From: Eutrigla gurnardus | Taxonomy: Eukaryota; Chordata; Actinopteri; Perciformes; Triglidae | DNA: 64,000 bases | Direction: 5' to 3' | NCBI GenBank assembly: GCA_963514095.1 | Contig: OY741270.1 | Location: 25,457,810 to 25,521,809, forward strand | Shown here: one piece after another, positions 1 to 27,017 of the stretch | Position numbering within the stretch: the stretch's first letter is position 1 | Layout of the letters: the number at the start of each line of letters is the position of its first letter | Translations under genes and position numbers: made by a program | The notes under the pieces: generated by a model | Databases searched by the model: none | Told to the model about the DNA's origin: nothing | The model's input: only the letters and a program-made list of their open reading frames with translations

Positions 1-578
1 TGGGTCATCCTCCTCTGGAGGTTTTCATACCACTTGAGGATGCAGCTGGACGGGATGAACGTCTCCGAGGGGTTCGGCGTCATCTGCGCCTGCGACACGG
101 CGAAGGACGAGGCGAAGTTGTACAGACTGTCCAGCATCTTCTGGGCGAACTGCCGGGAGGAGTCCACGGTGGACACGGTGGCGCTGGACACCGGGATCTG
201 CTGGGCCAGCTGATCCAGAGCCTCCACCGACACTCCGACCTGAGCCACGGAGGGCGACAGCGAGGAGGAGGAGGCCATCATGCCGAAGGGGTGCGCCCCG
301 CCCTCCCCGGCCTTCAGCCCGGAGATCTTAAAGATGGCACTGGGCTTGTCATTAGTGATGAAGCCGAGCAGCTGCCACACCGGGCCGCCGCTCGCCGGGT
401 CCGGGAAGGATAAGTAGACGGCGCCACCCATCCCGGCAGGGAACGGCACCGTGCCTAGCATGAACACCACCACGTGGTTCACGTTCTCGTAGTCCGGTAG
501 GTTGAACACGAACTTGTCCGAGGCGACCTGCACGGCGTCCGTCTGCACCAACCTGCCGGCGACCAAACAGCCGAACAT
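1..578 (-). CDS. hikeshi: Hikeshi (Hsp70 nuclear import carrier), 3' end cut by window edge, intron-free
   Basis: Reading from ATG at 578-576 the frame stays open to base 1, giving 192 codons. It starts MFGCLVAGRLVQTDAVQVAS and ends KWYENLQRRMT. Known vertebrate Hikeshi is about 197 residues, so only the last few codons are missing. Recognisable blocks are the N-terminal beta-rich domain (FVFNLPDYENVNHVVVFMLG, then PFPAGMGGAVYLSFPDP), the WQLLGFITNDKPSAIFKISG stretch and the C-terminal FAQKMLDSLYNFASSFAVSQ helix. The family carries Hsp70 through nuclear pores by binding FG-nucleoporins, chiefly in heat stress. The window shows no intron over 576 coding bases, whereas the human gene is multi-exon as I recall it; this suggests a retrocopy or intron loss. 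There is no stop or frameshift, so it looks functional. It is head-to-head with heatr5a about 2.3 kb away. Identity is confident; retro-origin is inference. Confidence 0.93.
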   Translation of the reverse strand, partial: MFGCLVAGRLVQTDAVQVASDKFVFNLPDYENVNHVVVFMLGTVPFPAGMGGAVYLSFPDPASGGPVWQLLGFITNDKPSAIFKISGLKAGEGGAHPFGMMASSSSLSPSVAQVGVSVEALDQLAQQIPVSSATVSTVDSSRQFAQKMLDSLYNFASSFAVSQAQMTPNPSETFIPSSCILKWYENLQRRMT

Positions 579-589
579 CGCCGCGGACA

Positions 590-735
590 GCTAGCCGTTA
601 GCTCCGGTGTTAGCCAGCCCGCTGAACTGCTAGCCGTTGGCTCCGGTGTTAGCCCGCTGATAGCTAGCCGCTAGCTCCGATGTAAGCCCGCTGAACTGCT
701 AGCCGCTAGCTCCGATGTAAACAAGCTGTTGTTTA
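590..735. repeat. Minisatellite upstream of hikeshi ATG
   Basis: Three to four imperfect copies of a unit built on 'gctagccgctagctccg' followed by 'atgtaagcccgctgaactgc' begin about 15 bp upstream of the hikeshi start codon, so they lie in its 5' leader or proximal promoter. The unit is rich in GCTAGC palindromes. No splice site is needed here because the reading frame starts directly beyond it. Confidence 0.75.
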
Positions 736-1345
736 GCCTGCTGGCTAGCTTCAACGTAGCTGTTAGAACCACCGAAGAAGTCAGCGGGACTTGTGTAGGC
801 GGGTTAAAGTCGTAGGCGCGCGACTCCCGCCGCCGATGACTTAATTCATGGAGGCGGCGGTAATGGCCCCCGATAGAAACGTCTCGTACAGTCTATTATG
901 GTTCCCACTCAATCTGCTGCTGCTCGAATGTCTTCTTCTTCTTCTTCTTTAGTTAGGCAGACTAGACGCAGCTTTGGCGTATTGCTGCCCCTACAGTGTT
1001 CGAATGTCGACCGCACCTCCTGGTTGTTACCCGGGATATTAGGCCCCTTTACTTGGGCTGACAGGCAGTACTCTATTGGTTTGAGGGGTTGGGACGTATA
1101 ATGGGCGGTGTGCCTGGGAGTCCGATTGGGGGCAAAGTTAGGCGTAATGCGTTTGTTGTTGACGTTCGATGATTCGTTATCAACTTGGTAGCGCCAGCGG
1201 ATCATTTAAGTTACCGGCAGTAAGCACGACCGGAAGTAAGAATCGTAAACACAAAAAATAAAATGTAACCATTTAAATGGACAAATAAAATGAAATCCCG
1301 TTGAAGTTTTTTTACGTGACTGTAATACAATATGATTAATTTAAA
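736..1345. other. Intergenic, no gene recognised
   Basis: GC-rich up to about 860 (likely promoter side of hikeshi), then unique-looking sequence with a short (TTC)n tract near 930. Small open frames on both strands have no recognisable family or codon pattern. A GACCGGAAGTAAG stretch near 1220 resembles an ETS-type site, but that alone proves nothing. Confidence 0.5.

Positions 1346-1410
<65 letters not shown>
1346..1410. repeat. (ATCT)n microsatellite
   Basis: About 16 uninterrupted tetranucleotide repeats of ATCT. Confidence 0.97.
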
Positions 1411-1584
1411 GATATGTATGTGATATGTAAATTTGCTGTGCATTACTGTTGTTTCAGACAACTGGCTGTTGCAACAAAGTAATTTCCCAATTAATAAAGT
1501 CCATCTATCCATCTAGAGTAAGTGATGTTTTTATGATAAACGTGTTGTGTTTTATGTTGTGTTGCAATGGCGCAAACAACCCTG

Positions 1585-2320
1585 CACACAGGTGAACATC
1601 CTAGGAACGGACATTGAGATGGTGACATCTTATAAGTACCTGGGAGTTCACCTGAACAATAAACTGGACTGGTTTATTTGGAGGTCCTTTGGAGTGCATG
1701 GGGGCACTCCTGACAACTTTCTATGACTCTGTGGTGGCATCAGCCATTTTCTATGGTGTAGTCTGCTGGAGCAGCAGCAGACAGGAAGAGACTTGACAAA
1801 CTTCTTATCAAGAAGGCCAGCTCCATCCTGGGATGCCCTCTTGACCCAGTGCAGGTGGTGGGAGAGAGCAGGATGATGGACAAGCTGTCATCGCTGCTGG
1901 TGAAGGAGTCCCACCCCCTGCAGGTCACTATCGTCGCACTAGTCAGCTCCTTCAGTGATAGACTGATACACCCCAAGTGTGTTAAAGAGAGGTATCGCAG
2001 GTCCTTCCTTCCTGCTGCTGTCAGATTCTACAATAAGCACTGCTCCCGATAGACCTCATTCTGCACTCTATACTTTATTGTGAATTGTATATAAAAATTC
2101 ACTGCTGGTAATTTTTGTACAATATCATATTTATATGTATATAACAAGTCTACTCTATTTCTATTCTATTTTTTTAATTTTTTAATTTACATTGTTAATT
2201 TTTGCTATTGTTATTATTACTATTGTTTCTTGTAACATACTGTCCTTTGGCTGCTGTGGCAAACAAATTTCCCCGTTGAGGGACAATAAAGGAATTCTGA
2301 TTCTGATTCTGATTCTGAAT
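1585..2320 (+). mobile_element. L2/CR1-type LINE 3' end, degenerate
   Basis: Broken translation on the plus strand reads YKYLGVHLNNKLDW near 1640 and, after frameshifts, KLLIKKASSILGCPLDPVQ, DKLSSLLVKESHPLQVTIVA and RYRRSFLPAAVRFYNKHCS up to the stop at 2050-2052. This is the region downstream of the reverse-transcriptase core in fish non-LTR elements. A 3' tail follows with GGGACAATAAAGGAATTCTG and then four TTCTGA-like repeats (2296-2318), a typical 3' terminus for such elements. The 5' part is missing, as in most truncated LINE copies. The clade name is from the look of the protein tail and repeat end, not from a search. Confidence 0.8.
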
Positions 2321-2820
2321 ACAACCAATGTATACGTTGTCAGTGACATGAACAGGTTAACAATAAGGGGCAAATATACACGTGAGTCAAAATATACACA
2401 TGATGAAGGTCAGGGATGTCACCAGCATTTAAAGATGGGGGGCTTAGCTCCCAGGAGAAGCATACGAAATCTTTGCGCTTGCATCTTTTGAGTACTGTAT
2501 TAGAACAAAAATGCAAATAGGCTTTACAGAAATGCTTCTTTCTACAGACTATTATGCTATAATCCTAAAACTATAGGTTTACCTTTTCATCAGTATGAGA
2601 TTATTCTTAAAATAAAGACTAAGACAATAAGCAAATAAATAAAAAGCCAAATTATTTGGGGGGAACAATTTAAGGTGGCTCCAGCCCCCCTGAAACAGGC
2701 CGAACAACGTCACCGATGAAAGTGTTCATTAAGATTTAAGATGTTTTTTTTCAAACGAACCTGATGCGTTTTATTTTGAAATATCAGTAACCGGATATGT
2801 TGTCCGTTGGTTTACCGCTG
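2321..2820. other. Intergenic, mostly AT-rich, no gene seen
   Basis: AT-rich sequence without a recognisable coding segment. The stretch around 2430-2470 and again 2640-2710 looks like dispersed fish repeat remnants, but I cannot name the family. Confidence 0.4.
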
Positions 2821-2849
2821 GCTTGACAGGCGGCGACTCTTCTATCAGC

Positions 2850-2976
2850 GGTCGCTTCAGCAGTTCGCACGGAGCCGTTAAGACCGTCGAAATACGCAGA
2901 AATAAACTGTCTGCTCGGTCGTTTCCCACCCGACACTTTCCGGTTGCGATTGATGGCCTTTAACCGACACTAACAG
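2850..2976 (+). other. heatr5a: heatr5a 5' UTR exon (probable)
   Basis: Moderately GC-rich sequence ending at a strong donor, TAACAG|gtaaac, at 2976/2977. The next acceptor in the right place is TCTGACAG at 4969-4976, just before the exon with the start codon. It contains a seven-codon upstream frame, ATG 2953 to TAA 2971-2973. The 5' boundary (transcription start) cannot be seen and is a guess. Confidence 0.55.
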
Positions 2977-4976
2977 GTAAACAGCTCCGTTGTTGTCTCC
3001 GGTTGTTTCCAAACTTTTGCTCGTTAGCTAACCCGGTTAGCCACCCCGATGCTAGCAGCAGCGGAGGCTGTTTGGCGTTTTAAAGCTGTTTGTGTGTGAT
3101 GACAGACACTCTGGCGGTCAGCCGAGGCTTCAGACTAGGACTCTGCAGGCTTTCATAAACCAGTTCGTCATTACATGTGAATTTGACAAGTGTTTAAGTC
3201 TGGTTGGTTTCCAGTTTCAAGTCTTTATTTGTCATATACACAACAATTAACAGTTCTCAGGCTCCCTCCGACGCTGCTGGCGCGGAACGTATTCAAAGAA
3301 TATAATATATATAGAAGTTAAAATAGAGAAATTGACTTTTTCATGCTGAGTGTGGAAAGGATGGAGAGGTCAAAGAGGAGCGTAGTCGTCAAGGTTCCCA
3401 GGGCTCGAAGCCAATCAGTGTGGAGATTCTCCTCCTGACGTCACTAAATCAACGGAGACTAAACAAATCGTAGTGGTCTGGGGGTCCCCCAGAAATCCAC
3501 CATAGTAGCTCACATTAGACCAGACTAGACTATGTGGAGAAACCAGAGACTGTGGTCCCTAAGAGGTCTACAATAGTAGCTCACATTAGACCAGACCAGA
3601 CTATGTGGAGAAACCAGAGACTGTCTGTGGTCCCCAAGAGGTCTAGATAGTAGCTCACATTAGACCAGACCAGACTATGTGGAGAAACCAGAGACGGTCT
3701 GTGGTCCCCCAGAGGTCTAGATAGTAGCTCACATTAGTCCAGAGACCAGACCAGACTATGTGGAGGAACCAGAGACTGTCTGTGGTCCAAACAACAAGGT
3801 CTCTGCTGTATTTATGTCTAGATGACCTTATTTGGAGTGTTGACGGAGCAGCTACAACGTTAGCGTAGCCTAGCACCCATCAACCAGACTCCATTCAGAA
3901 AACCAGCGTTTTAAAAGTAGTTATCTTGTGGTCTTGCAGACAGACCTAACAAAGCATGACTCAGCACTTTTTACTGATCACCATCATGATGGAGTTATTT
4001 CAGCATCATTTTCATCTGGTTATTGATATTAAATCACAGATCAATGCTTTATTCTGGTTCCTCATGCTGTGGTGAACCAGCCCACGTGGGTCTTGCTAGA
4101 TCCAGCTTGGTGAAATCCAGCGAGCACCTCTGGATGATGTCATGATGATGTCATGAACCCAGACAGGACGGGCCTGATTTCCTGGTGGATCTGGGACTTG
4201 AACATGTACGAAGCAGCAATAGTGTGTTTCTATTTTTAGTCTACTTTAGTGAGCTGTGTGTTAACGTGCTGTTGAATCATTTATGAGCTGCTCTCTCTCT
4301 CAGATATTCTCCCAGCGTCTCGTCTTCGGTCCGGTCTCATCCGGTCTGGTCTGATCCGATCTGCCGGCTCTCAGTGGGACACAAAGACTCTCTGGTTCTG
4401 TTTGAAACACTCGAGTCTCCCTTGCTTCCTTTCATGTGTTACTTTTGCAAATTAGTTATCCTATTTTTACAATCGATTATTATCAGAGTTATCTATCGAT
4501 TTCCTTTGTTTTTGACAACCCTGTCCTCTGGGGATGTCACCGTAGTCTGAACATCACGGTGCGATAACTCCACGATGAAGTCCACCGTATTTATGACGAC
4601 ATTAAAAATCTGGTCAGGCTCTAAAAAGTTTACATTGTGATTTATTACACTTTGATCTACAAATGAAAAACACAGTTTGTCATCATCTGGTTTCAACTAA
4701 CAAACCCGGCACCACCTAGTGGACTGAAGACGCAACTGTCACCAAAAGGTTTAACTTGTTTTTACAATATTAACAGTTGGTTTGTTAAAAGATTGATTCC
4801 GTGTGTCGATACAATGTTGTCAATATGGCGATAATACGCGACCCTAGTTTTAAAGCAGGCAGGCAGGATCTAATGCAAAGAGTTGCATTGTGGGAGATGT
4901 AGTGTTCGTGGAGCGTCCTTCAATCACTGTCTCTTCCAGGTTGTCTTTTATTCCTCCTCCTCTGTGTGTCTGACAG
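2977..4976 (+). other. heatr5a: heatr5a 5' UTR intron, repeat-filled
   Basis: A two-kilobase first intron. Most of 3400-4180 is the composite dispersed repeat described separately. The stretch 3211-3290 resembles a common teleost dispersed repeat tail. From 4180 to 4970 I see only unique AT-rich sequence. Confidence 0.55.
3400..4180 (+). repeat. Composite dispersed repeat with internal 81-bp VNTR, fullest copy
   Basis: The order is a head (3400-3490, with CTCCTGACGTCACTAAATC), about four tandem copies of an 81-bp monomer containing ATAGTAGCTCACATTAG and GACTATGTGGAGAAACCAGA (3505-3790), a bridge (AACAACAAGGTCTCTGCTG), and a tail of about 340 bp containing CTAACAAAGCATGACTCAGC. Parts of the same order recur at 9010-9350, 20437-20697, 27018-27320, 33570-33690 and 35945-36185. 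It has no coding capacity. Confidence 0.85.
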
Positions 4977-5056
4977 GGTTTTGGAGAATGGCAGAGCAGG
5001 ACAGAAGTTTTCACCCTCACTGAGAGGAAGAGGAGGAGGAGAGGAGGAGGATCAGG
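4977..5056 (+). promoter_or_regulatory. heatr5a: heatr5a 5' leader in the start-codon exon, with uORF
   Basis: Leader between the acceptor at 4976 and the ATG at 5057. It holds an 11-residue upstream frame, ATG 4988-4990 to TGA 5021-5023, ending 33 nt before the main start. The leader is purine-rich (GAGGAGGAGG) directly before the start codon. Confidence 0.6.
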
Positions 5057-20853
<15,797 letters not shown>

Positions 20854-21440
20854 GGCATCGTCGCCATCGCTACGGAGGTTCTGTTTTCCCCGACTGTCAC
20901 AAATGCACCGTGCTGTTTTCATGGAGAGCGGGAAATAACGGTCCGTGTACGAGAGTAGGAAAACAATCTGAAGTCGTCAGTAGAATAAGCTTCTTCTCTG
21001 TATCACTAACAATAAATGGGGGGTCAAAGGTCACGCTGACTTTAATGAATGAATGTCAATAACGGAGCGATTAAGAGTGTTTTTTTATTTTTCTAGTAAA
21101 ATGTTGAGATTAATTTCATCTGACAAATCACATAAAAATGTAAACGTGAAGACTATGATTGTTAAATCGTACGGTGGCCTGTTAGGGACACTTCAGTAAT
21201 CAGCACTTTAGTTTGACGACATCACAGCGTCTTCAATGAGTTCCACATGAAGAACGTTTAGTTTCAAAGATTCAAACATTTCTAAAACCCGTCACAATAA
21301 AACACTAAATATTTACCTGCAGGACGTAAGTGAAGCAATGAGCACAACGTCACCTGGCCGGCTGATCCGATAGCTGCACAGGTGTGTTCACGGTTTGTTT
21401 TCTAACGGCAGAGATGAATAAAACACCTTTTTCTTCTAAT
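20854..21440 (+). other. heatr5a: heatr5a 3' UTR (probable extent)
   Basis: Follows the TGA at 20851-20853. Candidate AATAAA signals lie at 21011-21016, 21296-21301 and 21417-21422. The true end cannot be decided without transcripts. Confidence 0.55.
21417..21422 (+). terminator. heatr5a: Candidate polyadenylation signal AATAAA for heatr5a
   Basis: The third of three AATAAA hexamers after the stop codon, about 565 nt into the UTR. The earlier ones (21011 and 21296) are alternatives. Confidence 0.45.
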
Positions 21441-22690
21441 TCAGTTTCCACATTTCTTTATTTGTCTTTGGTGTGAAAAAAGACTGGTGGTGGTGACGAT
21501 GATGATGATGAAGGTTTATACATGTAACTTTTCTGATGTGAGATATTTGAATTAAAAAATAAAACCTTAAGTGTTTTCAGGGTTATAAAGATATATATAT
21601 ATATATATAGCTAACGCTCTATCTGTATGGATGGATTCATGATATTGTTTTTCTGTGTAGTTGTCGGTTGTGAAACACTTGAAACTTTATCTTTGAACGG
21701 ACGCAAACGTTGCAGCGCCCCTGACGTCAGCTGCGTCGGGATGCTGCCTTCAGGAACTGTCGTAATCCCCTCATCTATTAGTTCATATCTAGTTTTTTTT
21801 AATAGTTGATTTTGATAAATATGACATTCAGAAAAGCTGTTTTTCTGCGCATTAATGTGCACATCAGGACTGACGGTTGAATAATACAATCTTATAACTG
21901 TTACATCATTTATTTGGTTCATTTTGAAATGAAACTCAGTAAATTTGATAACTGTACATTTTTCTTTCTTGATCTCATAATCTGACCAATTCATTTTTTA
22001 TTTATTACACAGAAGGGCACAGGCATATTAATTTTATATTAAATGACTTGAAGTTTACTTAAGTATTTTAATGTTCTGCTACTTTATATTTCCACTCCAT
22101 CTCAGAGGGAAATATTGTACTTTTGACTGGACTGTATTTGTCTGACTATTGTAGTTACATTGTACACATAGAAACGTATAATGCAGCACTTTAATACATA
22201 CTACAGAAGTATACAAAGCAACGAGAAACAGCAACACATTGACGAACATTAAAACGCTCATATATTGTAGATATAAAAACAGGATAATATAGGAAAAGAA
22301 GAAGCAGAAGAACACATTTAGAATATTGCCAAGTTTGTTTTCACATACAAGGAATAACATTGATGCACCGTAATATATTTGAAATTGTATAATTAGTGCA
22401 GAATGTTGCAAAACTATTTGTGCAAATCTAAAACTTTCACTTGAGTAACGTTTATAATTCAGTACGACTCCCACCACTGATGAAAATCGAACAAAAACAA
22501 CAAAAAATAATGTAAACGTTGTGGTAATCCGTATTTCCGAGCCCCAGACTAGCACCTGAACGCACCAAGAGCCGTCTGCTGCTCGGCTCTCCATTTCGGT
22601 CCGCTGTGTTCTGTTTATCGCCTTGCCGTCCACTCTGACCTTTTACACCAGTTCCGAAGAAAATGGGAATGCGTTAATTCAACCCCGCGG
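21441..22690. other. heatr5a-hectd1 intergenic region with degenerate MITE
   Basis: AT-rich. 22040-22481 resembles a very common teleost hAT-like non-autonomous repeat: TACTTAAGTATTTTAATG, CAGAGGGAAATATTGTAC, and the end TCCCACCACTG at 22470-22480 (inverted CAGTGGTGG terminus). A minus-strand open frame of 184 codons across it has no recognisable protein features and looks spurious. Confidence 0.55.
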
Positions 22691-22795
22691 CATCAGCGAT
22701 ACACACACAGCGCCTCGGCCGTCCGTTGGATCGGGAGAGATCTGAAACCGCGCCGTCGCCGCTGAGAGTCTGCGTGCCGATAAAAGAAAAACACG
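22690..22795 (+). promoter_or_regulatory. hectd1: hectd1 5' UTR exon 1 and CpG-rich start region
   Basis: GC- and CpG-rich sequence with a donor ACACG|gtgagt at 22795/22796. CpG-dense sequence continues to about 23450 in the intron (GCCGCCGCCGCTCGTGG). No TATA box is evident. The transcription start is not visible, so the left edge is approximate. Confidence 0.55.
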
Positions 22796-23856
22796 GTGAG
22801 TGGCTTCATCCCGCAGGTAAAGAAGCGAAGCCCGGGCCGCCGCCGCTCGTGGTGCTCCGTCCGCCGCGGCTGTGCCGCGGCCTGTCGGTCCTCCCGGAAC
22901 TCGAGCCCCGCGGCTCGCGTCTGCTGTCGGAGGCCTCGGTTACAGCTAGCTCACAAAGTGAGACATTAAACGTGTAAAAACGCACACATTCGTGGTAACA
23001 TTTGTGTGTGTTGGTGAGACTGTTCAGCAGCGGCGGTTTCCTGTCGGTAATATAATTATCACAAAAAACACCCCCGAGGACGATGCTATTACTCCAGCTA
23101 ACGTTAGCATTTAGAGCAGCTAAGTGCGGTGCTAGCCGGCTGACATCAACATCATTCTCTTTGCCTTTTTAATTTACTTCTTTGCTGGATAACACACCAG
23201 CGTGTGTTTTCGTCTAACGACGTTGTGATTTACGGTTGTTTGTGTGTGTGACATTTCCTCGTAGTTACAGTGTGTTTTACCGGCCTGACAACATCGTAGA
23301 TCCTAATTGAAGCTAACAGCTAGCGTACTGCTTAGGGAGCTGGTAGAGCTAAAAGCCCGTGTAGTCGGTTGGACAGCTCGCCGGGGGGCTTAACGTCGCC
23401 AGCGACGCGTCCCCCTGCTTCTATCCGCTTATGTTGCTGTGTCTGACGGAATAATTAGGCTCCTTATGTCCCCGCAGACATGATGAAACTTCGGGGTCAC
23501 GCAGCTAGCTTTGTTGCATACGGACCGTGTCGTCACGTCCACTGTTTACTCGCGTTTGTGACATTGTGCAAGTTTTGAAGTCCCAAACAAAGGAGGTTTG
23601 TTGGAGTTGGAGTGGGTCGTGGAGACGGGGTCCCGACCTCCACCAGGCCTCGTGTCACAGTTCACACAGCGGCTGCTGATCGCTGAGACTCCGGGGGCCA
23701 ACCTCGGGGGTCTCCGGGAGAATTTCAGGGACACACTCATGAAATCATACAATAATCCACTTTAATGTGAAAGTAGTCTTTGATGAGGCGCACTTCATTG
23801 TTTTGGTGAGAAAATAATATTTTGTATGTATGTAGCAGATTGTTTTGAGTTGCAAT

Positions 23857-24290
23857 CAGGGTTCGTATAGGGGTGCTGGAAATCCTTGAAACACTTGAAT
23901 TTGAGTGGTGTTTTCAAGGTTTGAAAAGGGCTTGAATTTGCAGTAAAGTGCTTCGAATATATGATCTATGTGATGACATATATGCTCTTACAGAGGATAG
24001 AAGATCTCCATATTTGAGGGACCGAAAAACAGCATTTTCTGACATTTCTGCATGAAAAATGACTTGATGATGAACAGATGATGAAAATAGTTGGTGATTA
24101 TATTTCTGTGGATCTGTTAGTGGAATTAGTTTTCCTTTCATTTGTGGTCCTTCTGTAAAAAGCTGTCTCCAAACATCATGTTGGTTGTTTAGAGGACAAT
24201 AACATCTCATTTAATGTGATGAACAAGTGACATAAGTCGACTGAATACTGAAGATTGGATACAATAATAAGTAGACAGAATACTGAGGAT
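23857..24290 (+). mobile_element. hAT-like MITE, copy 1
   Basis: Starts CAGGGTTCGTATAGGGGTGC and shares long, nearly identical sequence with 25705-26179, for example AGAAGATCTCCATATTTGAG, TCATTTGTGGTCCTTCTGTA and CTGTCTCCAAACATCATGTT. The right terminus seen in copy 2 is absent, so this copy is truncated. Confidence 0.75.
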
Positions 24291-24599
24291 TGGACACAAA
24301 TATGTAGTTATATTTTTCTGAGTGTGATAAGCAGAGAGCGGCTCGAGAAAACCTGCTTCACCCAGCGTCCTTTTGTTTGTTTGTTCTGAGCTTTTTCCAG
24401 TTTAAAAAGCTCTGGTGATGTCACTCCAGAACATGGAGGCGGAGCTTGTTTGGGCTTCATCAGACAGAAACCATCACAGTGGAGACGGAGATGCCCGTCA
24501 GAGGAGCAGATCGGACTCCGAGTATTGAACTCGTATCACTGTACCAGTTTCCCCAACGGAGCATCTGTCAGATCGAGGAGACAAGTGATCAAACGAAGT

Positions 24600-24990
24600 G
24601 TGAGGGGTCGACCGATACGGATAATTACTAATCTAGGAGACTGATAACCGATATTTGAAACCGGTATTCGTCTGCAGTTTTTTAAAAAAAAAACACAAAA
24701 CATTGTTGAAATTCCTTTTAAGCATCTGTTTAATTCACATTGAACCAACAAACAAATAAAAAAGTTCCCTGAAGTTTTATAAAGTAACAATGAAGAAAAT
24801 TCCGAGCAGAGAGTCGTGACTGCGGTTGAATCAGAGCCTAAGTAGCACATTTTAAAATTAAATTATCAGCAAATCTGCTTAAAAAATGACAGAAGAACCA
24901 TAAAAATGCTGAATAATCATCTGAGCACTAAAACAACAAAGGCCAAGCAAATAGATAATAAAAAGCAAAGGGGCTATAATAGTCTGTCAT
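24600..24990. repeat. Degenerate dispersed repeat (GGGGTCGACCGATA-type start)
   Basis: GAGGGGTCGACCGATACGGA at 24602 followed by AACCGATATTTGAAACCGG resembles the start of a widespread fish DNA-transposon-derived repeat. The right end is uncertain. Confidence 0.4.
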
Positions 24991-25704
24991 ACAACAGTGG
25001 GTGGAGTATTGTCAGGATACTGTTGCCATAGAAACAATGAAGCAGCACCCTGCAGACACCTTTCTGCCACGTGGACACGGACTAATAGATCGAGCTCTCA
25101 AAGTGAATTTTAAAAATGTGCAAAAGAATAGGGTGGACATTCTTGTATTTTGTCATTTTGCAATATTTTATTGCAGGAAAATAAAGAGAAGATATTGCAA
25201 AGTGGGTTTTTGTTCAAGTCTGGTGCAGCGTAACCGGAGGCAGCAGCCAGATGTCTGAGAAGCCTCGGGGTTGTGGAACGATGGGAGAAGAAACTGTGGA
25301 TGGCTGAGGAGAGGATGAACAAGCACGTGAAAACGGGACAATAAATATAATATTCTATAAATCCTGTTTACTTTTACCTCAACGGCGTTGAAATCCAGAC
25401 CGAACGTCTACGAAAACCCAGAAGGATCATCTGCAACATGTATTCATTTAATCAAATTAATAAAAAAAAAAAAAAACGAAGGAGGAGGAAGAGGAAGAGG
25501 AGGATTAATCTACTGATAAGAGGATCTGTCCTCGGCCTGTTTCTAGACGGACTCACAGACAGACCGGCCACTTGGCTTCAAATTAGATGCTAATCAACTT
25601 AGAATCGGACTCCCAGCATGCCGTGCTGCACTGCTACGCCACCCAACAGGGCTGCTTGCCTCCACCTGGTTATTAACATTGAGGTGCAGTAGGTCAACTC
25701 AAAT

Positions 25705-26179
25705 TAGGGTTGGTACAGGGTTTGAAAGGTGCTTGGATTTAGAATAAAGGTATAGAAATGTGTGTTCTATGTGATGACATCTATGATAGAACAGAGAAAA
25801 GAAGATCTCCATATTTGAGGGACTGAAAACAGCATTTTCTGACATTTCTTTATGAAAAATGACTTATGATGATGAACAGATGATGAAAATAATTAGTGAT
25901 TATATTTCTGTGGATCTGTTAATGGAATTCGTTTTCCTTTCATTTGTGGTCCTTCTGTAAAAAGCTGTCTCCAAACATCATGTTGGTTGTTTAGAGGACA
26001 ATAACATCTCATTTAATGTGATGAACAAGTGACATAATAAGTAGACTGAATACTGAGGATTGGATTGATACAAAGATGGAGTTTACCACAGCTGGAAGGT
26101 GCTGGAAAAGCATGGAAATGCACCTTGAAATGCTCGAAAAATGCTTGAATCTGACTTTGGAGAAGGTGTAGGAACCCTG
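25705..26179 (+). mobile_element. hAT-like MITE, copy 2, near complete
   Basis: The left end TAGGGTTGGTACAGGG and right end GTAGGAACCCTG are imperfect inverted termini (RC of CAGGGTTC...). The body is shared with copy 1. About 475 bp with no coding frame. No convincing 8-bp target duplication remains. A solo left end of the same family lies at 28061-28098. Confidence 0.7.
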
Positions 26180-26831
26180 AAAAATGCATCCATTATTTGT
26201 TTTGAAAATTGGCAAATATTCGTTGTCTCCAGGTCTCGGCGTATTAAACTTAATATCTTTTGAGTTTTAGACAGTTTTAGACAGTTGAACCAAACACGGC
26301 CGTAAATGATGTCGTTAATGACGTCGTGCCATCGCTACGTTGGTTTCAGGGATGTAAACGGGACATTTAGGAGCATGATTTACGACCTGTATGTGAACCA
26401 ATGGAGCTGTTGGAGAAGGAGTTCATGTTCCCATGGCGACAACAAAGAGATCAATTAGCTGAGCAGATCGTCTCCCTCCTCACAGACACGAGCTGCCGCC
26501 TGGATGGTTTTCCTGCTGCCGGCCTGTTCGTTGTTGTTTTATTAGCTCAGACCACCTGGACACGGTCTGGGTAGGCCTCCGTCTGGCAGCAACGTAAATC
26601 CTACCTGAACAGCTTTGGACTGATACACTTACACAATTATACACTTGCTTTCACAAACACGTTGCAGTTGTTTGAGTCCATATTAATGTTGTGTGTTGTT
26701 ATTAAACCTCCTCTCTACTTCTGCCCTACAGTCACTAACTCCTCCTTTCATTTGAACTCCTCGGGGCGATGAAGTCTCGCTCTTCCTCTGGTGTCCCTTC
26801 ACTAAAAGTCTCTGTTGTTTTGTCTTTGCAG

Positions 26832-27006
26832 CTGAAGCGACTACATGTCCCAGAAGCCCCTGCGGGAGTGAGCGACGTCTTCTTCTCCTCCTCGTCCGTG
26901 TTTTCTCTCTGCCTCCCTCCGGTTGGTTGGATGAGTCCCAAACAGCGACAGAACTGTGAGCAGTGATTGGGCGCTGAGCCAGACCGGGCAGCCAACGGGG
27001 AGCCAG
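26832..27006 (+). other. hectd1: hectd1 5' UTR exon 2 with two uORFs
   Basis: Acceptor TCTTTGCAG at 26823-26831 and donor AGCCAG|gtgaga at 27006/27007. It contains two short upstream frames: ATG 26845 to TGA 26869-26871 (8 residues) and ATG 26931 to TGA 26964-26966 (11 residues). Confidence 0.65.
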
Positions 27007-27017
27007 GTGAGAGGTCA

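Larger units (their letters stand above)
22796..26831 (+). other. hectd1: hectd1 first (5' UTR) intron
   Basis: A four-kilobase intron between the GC-rich exon 1 and the leader exon at 26832. It holds a CpG-rich left end, two hAT-like MITE copies (23857-24290 and 25705-26179), a degenerate repeat at about 24600-24990 and an A-rich tract near 25460-25500. No protein-coding segment is recognisable. Confidence 0.6.

Noticed and set aside
22079..22633. Minus-strand frame of 184 codons in the heatr5a-hectd1 spacer
   Set aside because: It overlaps a degenerate hAT-like repeat, has an irregular hydrophobic composition and no recognisable domain.
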